A stretch of 64,000 bases of DNA from CAVVEQ01 sp963804865 (GCA_963804865.1 CAWDSH010000026.1:295940-359939), one strand, 5' to 3'; numbered from the stretch's first letter, positions 1 through 9,811 are shown. The notes: generated by a model from the letters alone, not told the origin. A program made the numbers and translations.

Positions 1-1
1 A

Positions 2-151
2 TCGCTCTCGATCGCCGGACCGGCGTTCCGGTTGACGCGGGAACGGATGATGGAATTTGGACCGGATGTGCAAGCCGCGGGGAAAGAACTTGCAAGGGAT
101 CTATTGATGGCGGGGGCACTGCAGGAGAATCACAACAACAAGACCCTTTAG
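2..151 (+). CDS. IclR-family transcriptional regulator, C-terminal fragment
   Basis: Only the last 49 codons are inside the window; the gene starts to the left of base 1. The visible frame reads SLSIAGPAFRLTRERM and then an amphipathic helix ending in a TAG stop at 149-151. This matches the C-terminal end of the IclR effector-binding domain, where an A/S-L-S-I-x-G-P strand is followed by a final helix. It ends 20 bases before the Ldh2-type dehydrogenase and may regulate that gene. The family call rests on this short tail only. Confidence 0.6.
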   Translation, partial: SLSIAGPAFRLTRERMMEFGPDVQAAGKELARDLLMAGALQENHNNKTL

Positions 152-171
152 GAAAAGATGGTATAGCCTCA

Positions 172-1221
172 ATGATAAATATAAAACAAGCTGAACTATT
201 CAACTGTGCCCATGAAATATTGCTCGCTGTTGGCGAAAGCCCGGACAATGCAAAAACGGTCGCAGACAGCATGGTCCTGGCAAACTCAAGGGGCATAACG
301 ACGCACGGCACCTATTTATTAACCCCGATCAGCAACCGCGTGAAAGCTGGCCAGCTTTCCCTGCCCACCAGGGCAACCCTTGTCGTTGACGAGGCAGCAG
401 TCGCGGCCATCGATGGCGGCGATGGGCTGGGAGCCGTTGCCGGAAAGTTGGCTGCCGATATCTCGATCGAACGCGCCATGAAATTTGGCATCAGCCTGGC
501 GCTGATCCGCAACACCAACAGCCTGGGCGCCCTAGCTTTTTATACGGAAATGGTTGCCAGGCATGGCATGATCGCGCTGATGGCGTGCAATGCCGCGCCT
601 GCCATGCCTCCCTGGGGCGGAGCGGAAGCCTTCCTGGGAACCAATCCATTCGCAATCGCGATCTACACCGGCAAGGACATGTTGTTCTCTGCCGACATGG
701 CTTCCAGCATCGTGGCTCGCGGTAAGATCCGCAAGGCTGCACGGGAGGGGAAACCGATCCCCAGTGATTGGGCTGTGGATGAGGAGGGCAATTTTACAAC
801 GGATCCTGTCGCCGCTTTAAAGGGAACCTTATTGCCCATGGGCGGTCCGAAAGGATCGGCCATCGCGCTTGCGGTGGATATCCTTTCAGGTATATTGGCT
901 GGCGCGCAGCACGCTCCCGATATCAAGAGCTTTCACGCGCTGGATGGTGCAACGGGGGTAGGCGCAACGCTGATTGCCATCGACATCCAAAAATTCATGA
1001 AACTGGACGTGTTTGCCGCCTCGATGGAAGATTATTTCGTGCGGGTTAAATCTTTGAAAAAAGCGAGCTTTGCATCCGAAATATTCATGCCGGGCGAGAT
1101 CGAATATCGCAAAGGATTGGAAAGCCAGCAGCAGGGAATACCGCTAAGCGAGGAGGCTGTTGAAGGCTTGAACCAATTACTTCAGCAAATAGGATCCAAG
1201 CTGCAATTGGCTGCCATCTGA
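172..1221 (+). CDS. Ldh2-family (malate/L-lactate/ureidoglycolate type) NAD(P)-dependent dehydrogenase
   Basis: This 349-residue protein belongs to the Ldh2/YlbC family, cytoplasmic enzymes that interconvert 2-hydroxy acids (malate, sulfolactate, ureidoglycolate, diketogulonate) and 2-keto acids with NAD(P). The family's N-terminal S-R-G-x-x-T-H-G segment is at residues 40-47. A central G-T-N-P-x-A-I-A-I stretch and a glycine-rich M-G-G-P-K-G-S segment are also present. It lies 20 bases after an IclR gene and converges on a LysR gene. A close paralogue lies at 60213-61263 and shares long identical stretches, including the block around the TLLPMGGPKGSAIAL segment. The exact substrate cannot be read from sequence. 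Confidence 0.88.
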   Translation: MINIKQAELFNCAHEILLAVGESPDNAKTVADSMVLANSRGITTHGTYLLTPISNRVKAGQLSLPTRATLVVDEAAVAAIDGGDGLGAVAGKLAADISIERAMKFGISLALIRNTNSLGALAFYTEMVARHGMIALMACNAAPAMPPWGGAEAFLGTNPFAIAIYTGKDMLFSADMASSIVARGKIRKAAREGKPIPSDWAVDEEGNFTTDPVAALKGTLLPMGGPKGSAIALAVDILSGILAGAQHAPDIKSFHALDGATGVGATLIAIDIQKFMKLDVFAASMEDYFVRVKSLKKASFASEIFMPGEIEYRKGLESQQQGIPLSEEAVEGLNQLLQQIGSKLQLAAI

Positions 1222-1261
1222 AGAAAATCATTCGCAAGTAGCACACATTGGGAATAAAGAT

Positions 1262-2176
1262 TCAAGATTTGGCTTGTTTGCCCAGCAGGCCAAAATTATC
1301 TCTTTGAGATTCTGCACAGCGCACGAAGTGCCTGGCTGCATCTGATAATTTTTCGCTTTTAAAGTAGCATAGGTTAATCTGAGTAGACACGCTTGGTGTG
1401 ATATCCACTATTTCGATTTTCGGAGTGGAAACGTAAAGCGCCAATCGTTTCATCATCAGGGCAACTGCCATACCCTTTACAACAAAATCGAGAATATTCT
1501 CATTTTTAACATCCGTGTAAGCAATTTTTGGTTGGAATCCGCTTTGCTCACAAGCTCTTATGCTAAGCCTGTAAAGCATGGTCTGTTTTTCACTCAGGAC
1601 AAAATATTCACCTGCCAGCATCCGTAATGGTATCGATTTCCTTTTTGCCAATGGATGCGTGGGCGGGAGCACGGCGACCATGGTGTCGATAGCATAAGGT
1701 ATTTTCTCGAGATCATCGTCCATATCATCAATATAACGAATAAAGGCAAGTTCACATTTTTTCTGCCACAGCATTTCCTTCAATTCCTTTGAGCCACCCT
1801 GCATCACATTCACGGTCGATTGCGGATGGCTCCTCTTGAAATTGACCAAGACATCTGTAATATTGTATTCTGCCAAAGCGGGCAGGGAACCCAAATTCAG
1901 GATATCCCGGTCGGTATCAAGGCTGCTCTGCAAGGCGGCGGTATACTTTTTCTGAAGTTCTGTGATCTGTCTGGCATAGGGCAGCAATAGTTCACCATAT
2001 TTACTGATGCGGACCTTCCGGGTGGTGCGGTCAAAAAGAGGAACACCCAATTCCAATTCAATATTCTTTATATGTTTCGAAAGTGTTGATTGTGTGGAAT
2101 TTAGGATATCCGCAGCTTCCAAAAAATTTCCCGTCTGCGCAAGAACAATGAATTCGTGCAAGTGGTTTATTTCCAT
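1262..2176 (-). CDS. LysR-family transcriptional regulator
   Basis: This 304-residue protein has an N-terminal winged helix-turn-helix (about residues 1-60, with the typical Q-S-T-L-S-K-H-I recognition helix and L-G-V-P-L-F-D-R-T wing). A two-lobed effector-binding domain follows, as is standard for LysR regulators. It is transcribed divergently from the FAD oxidoreductase operon across a 189-base gap. That gap holds a T-N11-A dyad at 2201-2213, 21 bases upstream of a consensus -35 box, which is where LysR proteins bind. The same dyad and promoter recur at 6886-6948, so its regulon probably covers two transcription units. The inducer is unknown. Confidence 0.92.
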   Translation of the reverse strand: MEINHLHEFIVLAQTGNFLEAADILNSTQSTLSKHIKNIELELGVPLFDRTTRKVRISKYGELLLPYARQITELQKKYTAALQSSLDTDRDILNLGSLPALAEYNITDVLVNFKRSHPQSTVNVMQGGSKELKEMLWQKKCELAFIRYIDDMDDDLEKIPYAIDTMVAVLPPTHPLAKRKSIPLRMLAGEYFVLSEKQTMLYRLSIRACEQSGFQPKIAYTDVKNENILDFVVKGMAVALMMKRLALYVSTPKIEIVDITPSVSTQINLCYFKSEKLSDAARHFVRCAESQRDNFGLLGKQAKS

Positions 2177-2200
2177 AAGTCTGACCTATCTCCGCATTTA

Positions 2201-2213
2201 TTCTATTATAGAA
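2201..2213 (+). promoter_or_regulatory. LysR-type operator, copy 1
   Basis: The bases TTCTATTATAGAA form a perfect 13-base inverted repeat with the T-N11-A form of LysR boxes. The centre lies about 28 bases upstream of the -35 hexamer, that is near -65, the usual recognition site of LysR activators. The adjacent divergent LysR gene is the likely ligand. A second dyad with identical spacing is at 6886-6898. Confidence 0.75.
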
Positions 2214-2234
2214 TAATTTATTTTTAAAATCGAA

Positions 2235-2263
2235 TTGCTTTTGAAAATTCCAACCTCTATAAT
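2235..2263 (+). promoter_or_regulatory. Sigma-70 promoter of the FAD oxidoreductase operon
   Basis: TTGCTT (2235-2240) and TATAAT (2258-2263) are separated by 17 bases. The spacer, the upstream AATCGAA and the downstream AAATCAGG are all shared with the promoter at 6920-6948. The nearest gene downstream starts at 2366, which leaves a leader of roughly 95 bases. Confidence 0.75.
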
Positions 2264-2365
2264 CAAATCAGGGAATGAACGCGGTCCCTTGGTAAATCAT
2301 GCTTTGATTCAGATCCATAATCCTTAGCCGATCATAGGCATTAAAAAAACCAGGAGGAGTATTCA

Positions 2366-3734
2366 ATGACCAAAGTCGTCGTCATCGGAGGAGGAAGCGC
2401 AGGAGTCGCAGCCGCGGTAGGCGCACGCAAGGCAGGCGCGGAAGTGACCCTGCTGGAAAGGCAGGACCAGCTGCTGGGTATCGGTCGTATTGCCGGTAGC
2501 ATGGACGTGGGCGGCAGGTATCCCCTTCACCTGGAGATCCTCGAGATGGGCGCTCCCGAAGTCAACGAAGCGCTGGATTCAGTTACCCTGCCCCACATGG
2601 ACAATTACCGCAAATCGCATTATCCCTGGCACAGCCTGCCCGGATCCGAAGAGATGACCAAGCATTCCTGGATCTATAACGTGCTGACCGCCGAGCCCGT
2701 GCTGCGCAAGCTGCTGGTCAAAATGGGGGTTGAGATCCAGTGGCGAAGCCGGGTGGTCGATATCGAGAAGGAAGGCGATCACATCACCCGGGTGAAGATC
2801 CATGACGGCGCATGGGTGGAAGGCGATGCATTTATTGATACCACCGGGTCCGCTGGCGGCATGTCGGCTTGCATCAAGAACGTGGGCGGATGCACCATGT
2901 GCCCGTGGATGCAGTGCCCCACCTTCGGCGACCGGGTGGATCTCTCCGCCAAAGCCGGCGGCAAGACCTGGAGCATGCGCCAGAAGGACGGCAGACCCGG
3001 GGTCAAGTACAACGGCATTTATCTTTATAAAGGGTCATTATCACAGGAACTGCAGGATCAATTGAACGAACACCACCAGATCTTTGTCCCGTTCCGGGGC
3101 GTCATCGATTGGGACACGGATCCTGAATGGAGCTGGGCCACCCGGGGACAGGATGGCAATGACGGCACAGGACATCCTGCGGACGCTGAAACAAGCTGGA
3201 GAGTATCACCCGATACGGGGCGCTTCCGCCTGCTGGACCGGGGCATCTTTGCCGGAGGTGCGGGACCGAGCCCGATACATCTTGAGACTTCTCCGTGAGA
3301 TCCCCGGATTTGAGAATGTGGTTGTGGCGGGTCCAGTGGGAGGCAAGAACCTCTGGTCGTTGGGGCATGACCTGGTGTTCACCGAGAACACGCTGCGGGT
3401 AACACCCTGTGACAACCTCTTCGCGGCGGGCAGCAAGGCTAACATGGTGGATATCCAGCCGTGCATCAATTCCGGCATCCTGGCAGGCTTCAACGCGGTG
3501 AGATCAGCCACGGGCAAGGAATTGATCGAGCTGCCCTTGAGTACTGCCACGGGGGATATCATCGATTTCTCCCAGAAGTTCCTCCAGAACTCGGATGGCG
3601 GTCCGACCACCTTCGTAAGCGCGCACGCCGGGCATTATCTGAAGCGGTTGAAGGATATCGGCATCTTCCCTGATGACGAGGAGAAAGCCAAGAAGCGCGT
3701 GGCGGATGCGGGGTTAACGGGAGTTTTTGCGTAA
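2366..3734 (+). CDS. FAD-dependent oxidoreductase (frame break near 3160)
   Basis: A flavoprotein of about 455 residues. It opens with a Rossmann dinucleotide-binding segment (V-V-V-I-G-G-G-S-A-G-V-A-A-A, residues 4-17) preceded by an AGGAGGAG ribosome site. In mid-protein there is a C-T-M-C-P-W-M-Q-C-P-T-F-G cysteine cluster typical of FAD_oxidored (PF12831-like) proteins. A C-terminal FAD segment reads N-L-F-A-A-G-S-K-A-N. The frame used from 2366 runs out near 3160 and continues in another frame to the TAA at 3734, so the product is whole only if one indel is corrected. It is the first gene behind the LysR-type promoter, followed by an unknown gene and an esterase. Substrate unknown. Confidence 0.82.
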
Positions 3735-3763
3735 ATAACGATATCAACTAAAATACCAACAAT

Positions 3764-4321
3764 ATGAAAACCGTCAAATGGCACAAGCAAAAGGTCAATG
3801 GCAGGGATGAAGTCCTGCGGGATATCGAGAAACGCGCCAACGCAAATGGCGGAACGGTCGTGCAGGACGTGCGAGCTGTCATGCATGATTACGAAGTGGA
3901 CATGTACCGGCTGGTGATCGCGGTCGGAAAACGGTACGGGATGGACACGGCGTATGAGATCATGAGCGATACGGTCATCGAAAAGAGACTCAGATGGCTG
4001 GAGCAGGCAATGCCTGACCTGAATCTCACCGGAACGGATATTGAAAAAGCTTTTTCCCTGTATCTCAAGTACTTCAAGCTTAAAGAGGAAGATTATAAAA
4101 TTCTCGAACGATCAAAGGAAAGAGTGATGTTCAAGCGCAAGGATTATGTGAACGCCATTGCCCATGCCTGTGACATGCTTGGACTTGATAATGTTGAAGT
4201 GAATAACAAAGTATATTCAAGGGCAACCAACCAGATGTTTCAGAAACTTGACCTCAAAGCCAGGCATGTCGTTCTCAGATATCAGGATGACTGGTATGAC
4301 GAGATGATCGAGAGAGTGTAA
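3764..4321 (+). CDS. Uncharacterised 185-residue protein, possibly related to L-2-amino-thiazoline-4-carboxylate hydrolase
   Basis: A soluble, charged, mostly helical protein without signal peptide or membrane segment. The C-terminal half has a cysteine-containing segment (A-H-A-C-D-M-L-G-L) and ends in a run of aromatic and acidic residues. This faintly recalls the ATC-hydrolase-like family, but I would not assign function on it. It sits 29 bases after the FAD oxidoreductase and 2 bases before the esterase. Probably the three are co-transcribed from the LysR-controlled promoter and act on the same compound. Confidence 0.6.
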   Translation: MKTVKWHKQKVNGRDEVLRDIEKRANANGGTVVQDVRAVMHDYEVDMYRLVIAVGKRYGMDTAYEIMSDTVIEKRLRWLEQAMPDLNLTGTDIEKAFSLYLKYFKLKEEDYKILERSKERVMFKRKDYVNAIAHACDMLGLDNVEVNNKVYSRATNQMFQKLDLKARHVVLRYQDDWYDEMIERV

Positions 4322-4323
4322 AA

Positions 4324-5469
4324 ATGAACGAACAAGGTAATTCAACAACACCCGAAGCCTCCACGCTCCAGGCTCATTTTCAAGACGTAAAGTATCGCCC
4401 AGAGGTGCACCCGGATGGCCGGGTCACTTTCCGGTTGAAAGCACCTCTTGCTCAAAAAGTGGCGGTTGAACCGATCTGCGGCCAACCCGAAAACAACGGC
4501 TATAACGGCCTGGGGAAAGGGATCTTCGACATGACCAAGGACAAGGACGGTCTTTGGAGCGTGACGCTTCCACCGGCGGTTCCCGGGCTGCATGGCTACT
4601 TCCTGCTGGTGGATGGTGTCCGCGTCAACGATACGATCTGCAAGACCTACGGCAGCACCAAGATGCAATCCTGCGGCGTGGAGATCCCGGAACCGGGGGT
4701 TGATTTCTACGATATCAAGGATGTGCCGCATGGCCAGGTGCGCATGCAATGGTATTACTCGAAGGTGACCAACGCATGGCGCAGGGCATATGTATATGTT
4801 CCAGCAGAGTATGATCATCATCCAGAAAAGCGCTACCCGGTGTTTATCCTCCGGCATGGCGGGGGAGAGGATGAGACCAGCTGGGTGGAGCAGGGGCGTG
4901 CCAATTTCATCATGGACAATTTGATCGCCGAAGGGAAGGCTGTGCCGATGATCGTGGTCATGGACTGGGGCCAGGCACCGACGCCCAATCAACCCGTCCA
5001 TATCCCGTCCACGCCGCCCCCGCCGGAAATAACGGAAGTGACCATCAAGGAATTGATTCCCATGGTGGATGCCACTTTCCGCACCATCCCGGACCGAGAG
5101 CAGCGTGCCATGTCGGGACTTTCTATGGGCAGCGTGCAGACGCTGTATATCGGGTTGAACAACCTGGATACCTTTGCCTACCTCGGTATTTTCAGCCGGC
5201 GACCCATGTCTGCCGAAGAGTTCAATATCCAGAAGTCCTTTGGCGGTGTATTTAATGATGCAACCGCATTCAACAAAAAGGTGAAACTCTTCTGGTGGGG
5301 GGCCGGCACGGCGGAGGAGGGCATTTACAACGCGACGAAAGCGAACCTGGCTGAGCTGGAGGAAGCCGGTATCAACTCCGTTTTTGTCGAGTTCCCCGGA
5401 ACGTCCCATGAATGGCAAACCTGGCGGAAAAGCCTGTATGACTTTGCGCAGAGACTGTTTCGGGATTAA
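4324..5469 (+). CDS. Esterase-D-family serine hydrolase with N-terminal E-set domain
   Basis: 381 residues. Positions 20-125 form an immunoglobulin-like E-set/CBM48-type domain and 140-381 an alpha/beta hydrolase of the putative esterase family (PF00756), the architecture of feruloyl and acetyl-xylan esterases. The nucleophile is Ser267 in G-L-S-M-G and the likely catalytic histidine is His362 in S-H-E-W. Unlike secreted xylan esterases it has no signal peptide, so it should act in the cytoplasm on an imported ester. It starts 2 bases after the preceding stop, which indicates translational coupling. The MFS carrier behind it could supply the substrate. Confidence 0.85.
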   Translation: MNEQGNSTTPEASTLQAHFQDVKYRPEVHPDGRVTFRLKAPLAQKVAVEPICGQPENNGYNGLGKGIFDMTKDKDGLWSVTLPPAVPGLHGYFLLVDGVRVNDTICKTYGSTKMQSCGVEIPEPGVDFYDIKDVPHGQVRMQWYYSKVTNAWRRAYVYVPAEYDHHPEKRYPVFILRHGGGEDETSWVEQGRANFIMDNLIAEGKAVPMIVVMDWGQAPTPNQPVHIPSTPPPPEITEVTIKELIPMVDATFRTIPDREQRAMSGLSMGSVQTLYIGLNNLDTFAYLGIFSRRPMSAEEFNIQKSFGGVFNDATAFNKKVKLFWWGAGTAEEGIYNATKANLAELEEAGINSVFVEFPGTSHEWQTWRKSLYDFAQRLFRD

Positions 5470-5633
5470 GCGACCGTAACACGCCCAGAGCTGTGATAAT
5501 CGCCCAGCCATGACTATGGCAAAGTCTTAATCTTCGAGGCTCACCATGAGCAATTTGGGAGCTTCCCAGGTCTCAATTTCTGCCGGAGCGTGGTGTACGA
5601 TTATCATCAAAGTCCAATAAACAAGGGAAACAA

Positions 5634-6863
5634 ATGACCATTTCCGCGCGCGTCTCGCGTATGTCCCGTGAACTCAAGTTATTTGTGGCGGCTTCCGTCA
5701 TGATGGGGATGGCCTACAGCATATACGATTCCACATTCAACAACTTTGTCAATGAACGCTTCACGTTGACCGGTTTCCAGCGCTCACTCATGGAGTTGCC
5801 GCGGGAACTACCGGGAGTCCTGGTGATCTTTGTCAGCGCACTACTTTGGTTCCTTTGCAGCCGCAGGTTGGGGGTATTCGCGCTTGTACTGGGCGCGTTC
5901 GGGGCTTTGCTGGTCGGATACTTTTCGTCCACCTATGCTGCCTTGATGTTGTGTCTTTTTGTCTACAGCCTGGGAATGCACTTGTTCATCCCTTTAACTT
6001 CTTCCATCGGAATGGAACTGGCGCATGAAGGCCAGACCGGGCGGCGGCTGGGACAATTCAATGCCGTCCGAAATTTCGCCACCATCCTGGGCAGCTTCCT
6101 GGTCTTCCTGGGTTTCCGATTCCTGGGCTTCACATTCAAACATACGTACGTTCTGACAGCCATTGGTCTGGGCGCGGCGGCCGTGCTCATGTTCCTGATG
6201 AAACCGGACGTGCCCAAGAAACCAAAGACATTCCTAAAACTGCACAAGGAATACCGCCTCTACTACATTCTGAATATCCTTACGGGCTCACGGAAGCAGA
6301 TCTTTATCACCTTTGCCCCCTGGGTGATCGTGACCATCTTCAAGCAGCCCACCCAGACCATTGCCACTTTACTCACCATCGGCGGGGTAATCGGCATCCT
6401 GTTCCAACCCGTGCTGGGAAGAGCCATAGACCGCTTTGGCGAACGGCTCATCCTGCAAATCGAAGGCGTGATGCTGGTGGTGGTCTGCCTGGGGTATGGA
6501 TTCTCAAAATTCCTGTTCCCCGAAAAGACCGCATTTCTCCTTGTCTGCGGTTTTTACCTTCTCGACCAGGTGCTGATGTCGGTTAACATGGCGCGTTCAA
6601 TGTACATGAAAAAGATCGCCAAAAAAGAAGAAGACGTCCAGGCGGCTTTAACCGCCGGCGTGACCATCGACCATATCTTTTCCATCTCCATTGCATTACT
6701 GGGTGGGGTGATCTGGAACGAGTTCGGTTTCCAGTATGTGTTCTTCCTGGGAATTATCATCGCCGCGCTGAATTTCCTGGCTGCCAGCCGCATCCGCATC
6801 CCGCTACGCCGGCTGCCGCCGGATGACCAGAGTCCCGTCCCACTACGGCTGGATGGAATTTAA
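5634..6863 (+). CDS. MFS transporter
   Basis: A 409-residue inner-membrane carrier with about 12 hydrophobic helices arranged as two halves around a charged central loop (near residues 190-210, K-P-D-V-P-K-K-P-K). An R-x-x-x-R-x-G-E loop between later helices resembles the MFS signature. A good ribosome site (AAGGGA) precedes ATG 5634. It closes the LysR-controlled operon. The direction of transport and substrate cannot be read from the sequence; the intracellular esterase and FAD enzyme upstream suggest an importer of an esterified small molecule. Confidence 0.85.
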   Translation: MTISARVSRMSRELKLFVAASVMMGMAYSIYDSTFNNFVNERFTLTGFQRSLMELPRELPGVLVIFVSALLWFLCSRRLGVFALVLGAFGALLVGYFSSTYAALMLCLFVYSLGMHLFIPLTSSIGMELAHEGQTGRRLGQFNAVRNFATILGSFLVFLGFRFLGFTFKHTYVLTAIGLGAAAVLMFLMKPDVPKKPKTFLKLHKEYRLYYILNILTGSRKQIFITFAPWVIVTIFKQPTQTIATLLTIGGVIGILFQPVLGRAIDRFGERLILQIEGVMLVVVCLGYGFSKFLFPEKTAFLLVCGFYLLDQVLMSVNMARSMYMKKIAKKEEDVQAALTAGVTIDHIFSISIALLGGVIWNEFGFQYVFFLGIIIAALNFLAASRIRIPLRRLPPDDQSPVPLRLDGI

Positions 6864-6885
6864 GGCTTATTAAAAAAATAATAAA

Positions 6886-6898
6886 TTCCATTTTGGAA
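6886..6898 (+). promoter_or_regulatory. LysR-type operator, copy 2
   Basis: TTCCATTTTGGAA is an inverted repeat with T-N11-A geometry (the dyad extends to 6885-6899). It lies exactly 21 bases upstream of the -35 box, the same distance as in copy 1 at 2201-2213. The dyad arms differ slightly between copies while the spacing and promoter core are kept. Confidence 0.7.
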
Positions 6899-6919
6899 TA
6901 AATTTTTTGGGAAATCGAA

Positions 6920-6948
6920 TTGCTTTTGAAAATTCAGGACCCTATAAT
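6920..6948 (+). promoter_or_regulatory. Sigma-70 promoter of the MBL-fold gene and peptide importer
   Basis: TTGCTT (6920-6925), a 17-base spacer and TATAAT (6943-6948). The region matches the promoter at 2235-2263 nearly base for base from the AATCGAA upstream of -35 to the AATGAA downstream of -10. The gene behind it starts at 6991 with a GGAGG ribosome site, so the leader is about 35 bases. Confidence 0.72.
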
Positions 6949-6990
6949 GAAATCAGGAATGAAAAATCCGATGGCTGGAGGTATTTGTTA

Positions 6991-7756
6991 ATGTCGACCA
7001 CCGTTTTCAGCTCAAGGCCGATCTGTACGAATACCTGGCTCATAAGGGTGAAGGCTGTACTTCCTATCTGGTGGTTGGCGATAAGCGCGGCGTGCTGATC
7101 GACACCGGCTTCGCCACTGGAAAATATCCAAAAGTTCGCACAATCCTTAACCGACAACCCTGTGATGTGGGCAGCCAATACCCATGGTCACTTTGATCAT
7201 ACCGGGGGTAATGGCTGGTTTGAACGCGCGTTTATGAGCGCAAAGGCCTTGGAGATCGCGAAAATACCTTACCCGAGCAAGACATCATTACCTTATCCCC
7301 TGGATTACCTGGTCACGTTGTTGGAGATGGCGACAGGATCGAGCTGGGCGACCGGGACCTCGAAGTCATTGAGAGTCCCAGCCCATGCCCCGAGCAGCAT
7401 TGCCTTTCTGGATAGAAAAGAACGGATCTTGTTCAGCGGGGATGAAGTTGCCAAGGGCGTCATGCTCTACTGGCAGCAGCCAGAACCGCAGCCCACGGTC
7501 GAGCAGCATGCCAGGAACATGGAAAAATTGTTGAAGCATCGAAAAGAATTCGATTTCATCTGTTGCCGGTCATGGAGAAGGGCTGGATGATGCATCATTG
7601 GTAGATGTTCTTCTGGAGCACGACCATTGGATCATGGCTGGAAATGAAGGCAAGCAATTTGAGATGAAAAGAAATAAATCTGATGACCCCGATAAACCAG
7701 CCCCGGAAGATTTGCTCATGTATCAGATCGAGTTCAAACGCGACTTCAACTTATAA
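6991..7756 (+). pseudogene. Metallo-beta-lactamase-fold hydrolase, frame-disrupted
   Basis: Reconstruction across about five frame changes gives a protein of some 255 residues. ATG 6991 follows a GGAGG site. A segment D-L-Y-E-Y-L-A-H-K-G-E-G with S-Y-L-V-V-G and a strand I-D-T-G follow, then the zinc motif N-T-H-G-H-F-D-H-T-G-G (codons near 7177-7210). Next come A-P-S-S-I-A-F-L-D and L-F-S-G-D-E-V (the third metal-ligand region), a final G-H-G segment near 7574, and a TAA at 7754-7756. Breaks fall near 7000, 7145, 7320, 7380 and 7565. Known members hydrolyse lactones, thioesters or phosphodiesters. It may be a real pseudogene or a victim of base-calling indels. Confidence 0.72.
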
Positions 7757-7976
7757 AGAAACTTTCATTGGTTATGACATTCGTTATGTCCGCAACCGGT
7801 GATGTTTACAGAACTTTTTTCAGAAAACTTGCGATCATATGCCAATCAGGCAATTGAAATAAATCTAGAGAGGAGGAGGTTATCGAAGAAATCCAAAAAT
7901 CCAACAATACCAGTTGCACATCCATGAATCTGATACCAACACGTTGTTTGAAAAAATATTTGAGAGGAGAATGAAA

Positions 7977-9594
7977 ATGAAAAAAAGATTGACGTTCATC
8001 ATTTCAATACTCATGGTGGTTGCAATGCTGGCGGCTTGCGCGCCAAAAGCGACAGAGGCTCCTGCTGCTGAACCGAACCAGCTGCAGCGGAACCAGCTGC
8101 TGAAGAACCGGTCGCCGAGGAGCCTGCCGCTCCTGCGGTCTTCCCCAAGATCACTGTGGCCGTTCAAGGTGATCCTTCCAACCTGGGACCGTTCGTTGCC
8201 ATGAGCATGGGACGCATTGGTGTTCTCACGACCATGTATGAATACCTGTTCTATCAGATTGGTCCCGAATTGACCCCATTTATCGCCAAGAGCTATGAGA
8301 AGGTCGATGACAAAACCTATGATGTAACCATCTTCGAAAACGTCACCGACAGCGCCGGCAATCACATCACGGCTGCAGATGTCGCCTACTCTTATAACAC
8401 CGCCATGACATTGGGCAACCTTCGTCCGCTGGGGGATCTCCAATCGGTTACAGCCAAGAGTGACTACGTGGTGGAATTTGTGACCAAAGAAGATCTAGGT
8501 GGAGGCGGCATTGAAAATACTTGTGGAGTGCCCGATCGTCAGCCAGAAAGCCTATGAAGCCAGCGCGGACCAGATGGCAACCAAGCCCATTACCACCGCC
8601 GCATATGTTTTAACCGAGTATGTTCCCGGCTCCAGCCTGACATTTGAACGACGCGCCGATTACTGGCAGACGGATCCAACCATGAGCCCAATTGTTGCCA
8701 AATCCAATGTTCAGACCGCCGTCTTCCAGATCATCTCTGAACCCGCTCAACATACGATTGCCCTGCAGACTGGTTCTGCCGACATTTCCACATCTGTTCC
8801 AGGAAGTGACGTTTCCCTGTTCGAAGGTCAGCCAGGTTTCACCGTTCTCAGGAAAATGGATAACCTGACCAAGCTTTTGGCATTCAATGGTCTGAGGGAA
8901 ATCCCTTTACCAGCAAGGAGCTGAGGCAGGCTATTTCCTATGCGATCGATAGGAAGGCGCTGTGTGACGCCATCGCCCCGGGTGCTTGTAATCCAGCCCA
9001 TGAAATTGGCAACAGCAATTTCATCGGTTATCTGACCAAATGGGATACGGAAGCCTACTACGAGTACGATCTGGCCAAGGCGAAGGAATTGTATGCTGCC
9101 TCCGGTGCGCCGGCCAATTTGACGGTCACGTTGCTGGCTCAGAGCCAACCCCCCTCTACGGGGTTGGTGTGCCAGGTCATCCAGGCCAATCTGGCAGAAC
9201 TTGGAATCACCGTCAATATCGTCCAGGTGGATCCTCCTGTATTCAATACAGAAAAAACCGATCCTGCCAAGTGGGACCTGTCACTGGATGCAGCCGCAGG
9301 TGGAGATTACGTCTTCAGCCCATGGCAACTGATGTTTGACCAGAATCGATACAATGGGACGACCTCGAACTGGTTCAAGGATGATCAACTGCAAGCGCTT
9401 ATGGATACAGCAGCTGACTGATGCTCAACGATGCAAATGTTGATGCCGCATGGCAGTACATCAAGGAACAGGATTACATGCAAGGGTTGTTCTCCTACGT
9501 CAACAACATCGTGAGTGTCTCCAGCGTTACCAGCGTCTTTCTTGATGGAAGAGGCTTTGTAGTGCCGGGTGCCTGCGAGTACGCACAGCAGTAA
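7977..9594 (+). pseudogene. Oligopeptide/dipeptide-type ABC solute-binding lipoprotein (family 5), frame-disrupted
   Basis: A lipoprotein of about 540 residues. The signal peptide (K-K-R-L-T-F then a hydrophobic stretch) ends in lipobox L-A-A-C, followed by an Ala/Pro/Glu-rich linker. The body has family 5 (DppA/OppA-like) features such as F-T-S-K-E-L-R-Q-A-I-S-Y-A-I-D-R near 8905-8960. Four frame changes (near 8070, 8500, 8895, 9420) interrupt it. The last piece ends at TAA 9592-9594. ATG 7977 is chosen over 7971 because AGGAG sits 8 bases before it. It is the first gene of a five-gene importer and is followed by a stem-loop at 9643-9694. Confidence 0.8.
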
Positions 9595-9642
9595 AAGTCT
9601 TGCGTTCGAATAACTGATAATTTTTTACGTCGCGTCGAAAAG

Positions 9643-9694
9643 ATGCGGCACTGCTTGAACAAACAAATCAGTGTATGGGATGGCAGTGCCGCAT
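9643..9694 (+). terminator. Stem-loop between solute-binding and permease genes
   Basis: A perfect 12-base inverted repeat, ATGCGGCACTGC (9643-9654) and its complement (9683-9694), is followed by TACTTTTTATT. The loop is 28 bases. It can act as a partial terminator or an mRNA stabiliser that makes the binding protein more abundant than the permeases. Confidence 0.6.
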
Positions 9695-9811
9695 TACTTT
9701 TTATTTGGAACTTATAATTAAACAGGTTTCGTGAATTTATTCTCCGCACTCAATAATATTTATCTTCCAATTCAGACTATCGACATCAAATGAGAAGGAA
9801 GGATCTTTTCA

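Noticed and set aside
4342..5511. Long open frame (389 codons) on the minus strand opposite the esterase
   Set aside because: It mirrors the codon pattern of the esterase gene, has no family features and no ribosome site; it is a shadow frame.
7871..7880. AGGAGGAGGT, a strong ribosome site
   Set aside because: No ATG, GTG or TTG follows at usable distance; the real binding-protein gene starts at 7977 with its own site.
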